Under the pieces are notes generated by a model, which was not told where the DNA came from, searched no databases, and saw nothing but the letters and a program-made list of their open reading frames with translations. Below are positions 61,985-64,000 of a stretch of 64,000 bases of DNA, piece by piece (positions within the stretch are counted from its first letter, which is position 1; every line of letters begins with the position of its first letter). Origin of the DNA: Clostridia bacterium (GTDB lineage: Bacteria; Bacillota; Clostridia; Oscillospirales; CAG-382); the NCBI GenBank assembly GCA_017521025.1, contig JAFXEB010000024.1, forward strand, positions 60,526 through 124,525, given 5' to 3'. A program made the translations under genes and the position numbers.

Positions 61985-63121
61985 ATGACTAAAAAAACAA
62001 TTTGTATTATGCTGGCATTCATGATGGTTGCCGCTTCGTTCTTTACCGGTTGCAAGTACGCCGACAAGGATAATTCTTACAGCTCTGTTGTTGCCGATAG
62101 CACTGACAATAGCTCCGTGGAGGTATCTGAAGAGGCATCCGATGAAGCCTTTATCCCGGAAAGCTCCGAGGAGATAAGCGACGTTTCCGAGAATAGTGGA
62201 GATGCTTCTGAGGACATAGACAGCTCTGAACCCGATAGCTCTGAGGTAGAGGAGTCTAATGACAGCTCTGTATCTGATGACAGTTCCGTATCCGATGACA
62301 GCTCTGTACCGGATGATAGCTCTGTGCCCGATGACAGCTCCGTGCCTGATGACAGCTCTGTACCCGATGATAGCTCTGTACCTGATGATAGCTCTGTGCC
62401 CGATTACAGCTCTGTGCCTGATGATAGCTCCGTGCCTGATGAGAGCTCTGTACCCGATGATAGCTCTGTACCTGATGACAGTTCTGTGCCCGATGATAGC
62501 TCTGTACCCGATGATAATTCTGTACCTGATGATAGCTCTACTCAGATAAATACCGAAATAGAGATAGACAAGAGCAAGCCCGAGGGGTTTTATGACGGAT
62601 ATGGAATACTAAAGCAAACAGACGGCTCTTCTTTTATCTACTACGCTCAGACAGACAGCGCCTATGCAAGCCATCCCTATGCGGGCACTAATATAGGTCG
62701 TGCAGGCTGCGGACCGACTTGTATGGCCATGGTTGTATCCAATTTTACCGATACCATAATAACCCCCGAGATAATGTGCGATTGGGCTACCGCTCGCGGA
62801 TATGCGGTGCCGGGTCGCGGCACTGCCTATGCTATGTTTCCCGAGGCTTGTAAAAAATACGATATAGAGTGTTCTTATCTGAGGTATAACGAAAAGGACA
62901 AAATCAAGCAGGCGCTCAGAGACGGTAAACTCATAATGTGTATCGTAGGCATCGGAGACTTTGCAGGAAACAGGCATTTTCTGTTGATTAGAGACATAAC
63001 GGATGACGGAAAGCTTCTGGTTGCGAACAGCTATAAAGGCAAGGACGGCTTGGTTGAGTGGGACTACAACAGAGTGTTCGGTCAGATAGAAGAAGCGACG
63101 CTGTGGGTGTTTAGCAAATAA
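61985..63121 (+). CDS. C39-like cysteine peptidase lipoprotein with SSVPDD repeat stalk
   Basis: About 378 residues. ATG at 61985 is chosen for TGGAGG eight bases before. Lipobox FFTGC anchors it. Residues about 25-195 form a Ser/Asp/Glu-rich stalk that includes 15 hexapeptide units of D-S-S-V-P-D type. The C-terminal domain (about 205-378) is C39_2-like: Cys242 in GRAGCGPTCMAM, His331 in GNRHFLLIRD and Asn348 in LLVANSYK form a likely active site. An earlier gene at 21078 has the same fold without the stalk. Substrate unknown. Own promoter, structured leader; nothing terminator-like was clearly seen behind it. Confidence 0.88.
   Translation: MTKKTICIMLAFMMVAASFFTGCKYADKDNSYSSVVADSTDNSSVEVSEEASDEAFIPESSEEISDVSENSGDASEDIDSSEPDSSEVEESNDSSVSDDSSVSDDSSVPDDSSVPDDSSVPDDSSVPDDSSVPDDSSVPDYSSVPDDSSVPDESSVPDDSSVPDDSSVPDDSSVPDDNSVPDDSSTQINTEIEIDKSKPEGFYDGYGILKQTDGSSFIYYAQTDSAYASHPYAGTNIGRAGCGPTCMAMVVSNFTDTIITPEIMCDWATARGYAVPGRGTAYAMFPEACKKYDIECSYLRYNEKDKIKQALRDGKLIMCIVGIGDFAGNRHFLLIRDITDDGKLLVANSYKGKDGLVEWDYNRVFGQIEEATLWVFSK
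62261..62530. repeat. Fifteen 18-bp tandem repeats encoding a hexapeptide stalk
   Basis: Units of the form GAYAGYTCYGTRCCYGAT, each coding DSSVPD; the first two units code DSSVSD and single units carry Y, E or N. A multiple of three, so slippage changes stalk length without frameshift. Confidence 0.9.
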
Positions 63122-63264
63122 AGATACACAGAGGTATAAAACCCTATAGCTGACAAATAACGTGCGAAAAGCCATTATAAGCTTTGCGTTTGGAGCATAT
63201 TTCGTTGGTGAGACAAAAACAGCTCAAACGATATAAAAAACAATAAAAAAGAAGGAAAAAGGTA

Positions 63265-63293
63265 TTGACAAGGGGGGGAAGATGTGGTATATT
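63265..63293 (+). promoter_or_regulatory. rRNA promoter P1
   Basis: TTGACA (63265-63270), 17-bp spacer with seven G, TATATT (63288-63293). The 16 bases from 63256 (AAAAAGGTATTGACAA) recur at P2. A-tracts lie upstream at about 10-bp spacing (63235, 63245, 63256). Confidence 0.8.
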
Positions 63294-63439
63294 AAGAGCC
63301 GTTGCGGCGCTGAGCGCTGTCAGCGAGGACAAGTATAACTCGGTAAGCGAGAGACAGTACCGAAAGGGATTGAGTAGAGCAAAGCACAAAGGGCTTGGGT
63401 AGGCAAGGCGACGGAAAAAGCGCAGAGGGCGCCACCGAG

Positions 63440-63476
63440 AAAAAAGTGCGAAAAAAGTTCAAAAAAATTCAAAAAA
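63440..63476. promoter_or_regulatory. Four 10-bp-phased A-tracts upstream of rRNA promoter P2
   Basis: A-tracts start at 63440, 63451, 63461 and 63471, in helical phase, ending just before the -35 at 63481. This predicts curved DNA and an UP-element for strong rRNA transcription. Confidence 0.75.
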
Positions 63477-63480
63477 GGTA

Positions 63481-63509
63481 TTGACAAACGCAAAAAAGAG
63501 TGATATACT
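63481..63509 (+). promoter_or_regulatory. rRNA promoter P2
   Basis: TTGACA (63481-63486), 17-bp spacer, TATACT (63504-63509). The region from there to 63717 is the rRNA leader; no gene is supported in it. Confidence 0.88.
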
Positions 63510-63717
63510 AACTGAGCCGCTTGAGGGACGGGTCGAAAGGCGCGGAGGCAGAGCGGAGCGGACATTGAAAATTGAACAACAAAGAGACAAACAAAAAGTT
63601 CTCGAAAATTCCTTTAAGAGATTAAAGAGAAAACACACTTTACAGAGTAAGTATAAAGTAAGCAGAGCGAAAACAACTCTTGATTGTATGCACGGCGAAG
63701 TCCGTGATATAATACAA

Positions 63718-64000
63718 ATAATAAAGAGTTTGATCCTGGCTCAGGTTGAACGCTGGCGGCGTGCCTAACACATTCAAGTCGAACGGAGCTTGTTTAATTA
63801 ATCCTTCGGGAAGCGTTGAATAAGCTTAGTGGCGGACGGGTGAGTAATGCATGAGCAACCTGCCTTTATGAGGGGGATAACACCGGGAAACCGGTGCTAA
63901 TACCGCATGTGTCATTTGGGTGGCATCACCTGAATGAGAAAGGAGCAATCCGCATAAAGATGGGCTCATGTCTGATTAGATAGTTGGTGAGGTAACGGCT
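63718..64000 (+). rRNA. rrs: 16S ribosomal RNA, 5' part (continues beyond window)
   Basis: The universal AGAGTTTGATCCTGGCTCAG site begins at 63725, so position 1 is near 63718. The next conserved blocks (GAACGCTGGCGGCGTGCCTAA, GTGGCGGACGGGTGAGTAAT, AATACCGCAT, TTGGTGAGGTAACGGCT) follow in order. About 283 bases are present. The motif usually read CATGCAAGTC is CATTCAAGTC here, an uncommon base for clostridia. The exact 5' end is estimated from the E. coli numbering. Confidence 0.97.

Noticed and set aside
62261..62530. CRISPR-like array
   Set aside because: The repeats are contiguous and coding, with no spacers. No CRISPR array or cas gene is seen anywhere in the window.
62259..62549. Second open frame in the 18-bp repeats
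   Set aside because: It is a by-product of the periodic repeat read in another frame.
58800..63717. Insertion sequence or prophage as source of the accessory region
   Set aside because: No transposase, integrase or tRNA attachment site was found; only repeats and compact single-gene units are visible.
63481..63768. Open frame running into 16S rRNA
   Set aside because: It starts in the -35 of rRNA promoter P2 and ends in 16S; it is the rRNA leader, not a protein.

Overview
The window looks like a chromosomal segment from an endospore-forming, anaerobic member of the Clostridia, probably a gut or rumen relative of the Oscillospirales/Ruminococcaceae (inferred, not proven). The grounds are the sporulation genes (spoIVA, ylmC/ymxH, yabP, yabQ, a spoVB-like flippase, an alpha/beta-type SASP), clostridial gene orders (rnc - radical SAM - smc - ftsY; DUF1385 - prmC; dtd - hemZ; flippase - mazG - HU - rqcP - yabP - yabQ - divIC), strong GGAGG ribosome sites with many TTG/GTG starts, a dockerin-like module, and several lipoproteins with Ser/Glu/Asp-rich stalks. 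The last 283 bases are the 5' end of a 16S rRNA gene.

Layout. 1-3270: two foldase-like proteins and tyrS. 3272-8107 (minus): a chain with alr, a lipoprotein, nnr and small membrane or unknown proteins. 8126-14949 (plus): acyl-CoA synthetase, a GDSL lipoprotein, then a rhamnose operon rhaB-rhaA-rhaD with a trailing Nudix gene. 15022-20848 (minus): a surface beta-helix protein with DUF4956 and VTC-domain partners, then ylmC and spoIVA. 21007-24517: a secreted C39-like/dockerin protein, and a minus pair (membrane protein, RNHCP protein). 24541-53581 (plus): a long housekeeping block covering translation termination, RNA methylation, dprA-topA, plsX-rnc, smc-ftsY, c-di-AMP synthesis (cdaA-cdaR), recJ, rel, dtd-hemZ, and the yab sporulation/division cluster, ending with an unpaired fumarase alpha subunit. 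53619-58880: hpf, an rRNA methyltransferase, groESL, and corA with an unusual leader. 58881-63717: an accessory region with a candidate type I toxin-antitoxin locus, repeats, a CAP-domain lipoprotein, a SASP gene, and a repeat-rich C39-like lipoprotein. 63265-64000: tandem rRNA promoters and the start of 16S rRNA.

The two least expected items are regulatory. (1) The corA gene (57857-58789) is preceded by a 30-codon open reading frame with its own ribosome site. Its stop codon lies five bases before a hairpin that pairs the corA Shine-Dalgarno sequence with an exact anti-Shine-Dalgarno, and a perfect 7-3-7 palindrome overlaps the promoter -10. This is the layout of a translation-coupled leader-peptide switch. 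(2) At 58951-59256 two good promoters face each other across about 240 bp. The plus transcript encodes a 22-residue hydrophobic peptide whose ribosome site is locked in a GAAA-loop hairpin and whose ends can pair at long range. The minus transcript is complementary throughout and ends at a good intrinsic terminator. This is the architecture of a type I toxin-antitoxin system, here with a peptide I do not recognise.

All calls are from reading the sequence and known family motifs; no database search was run.
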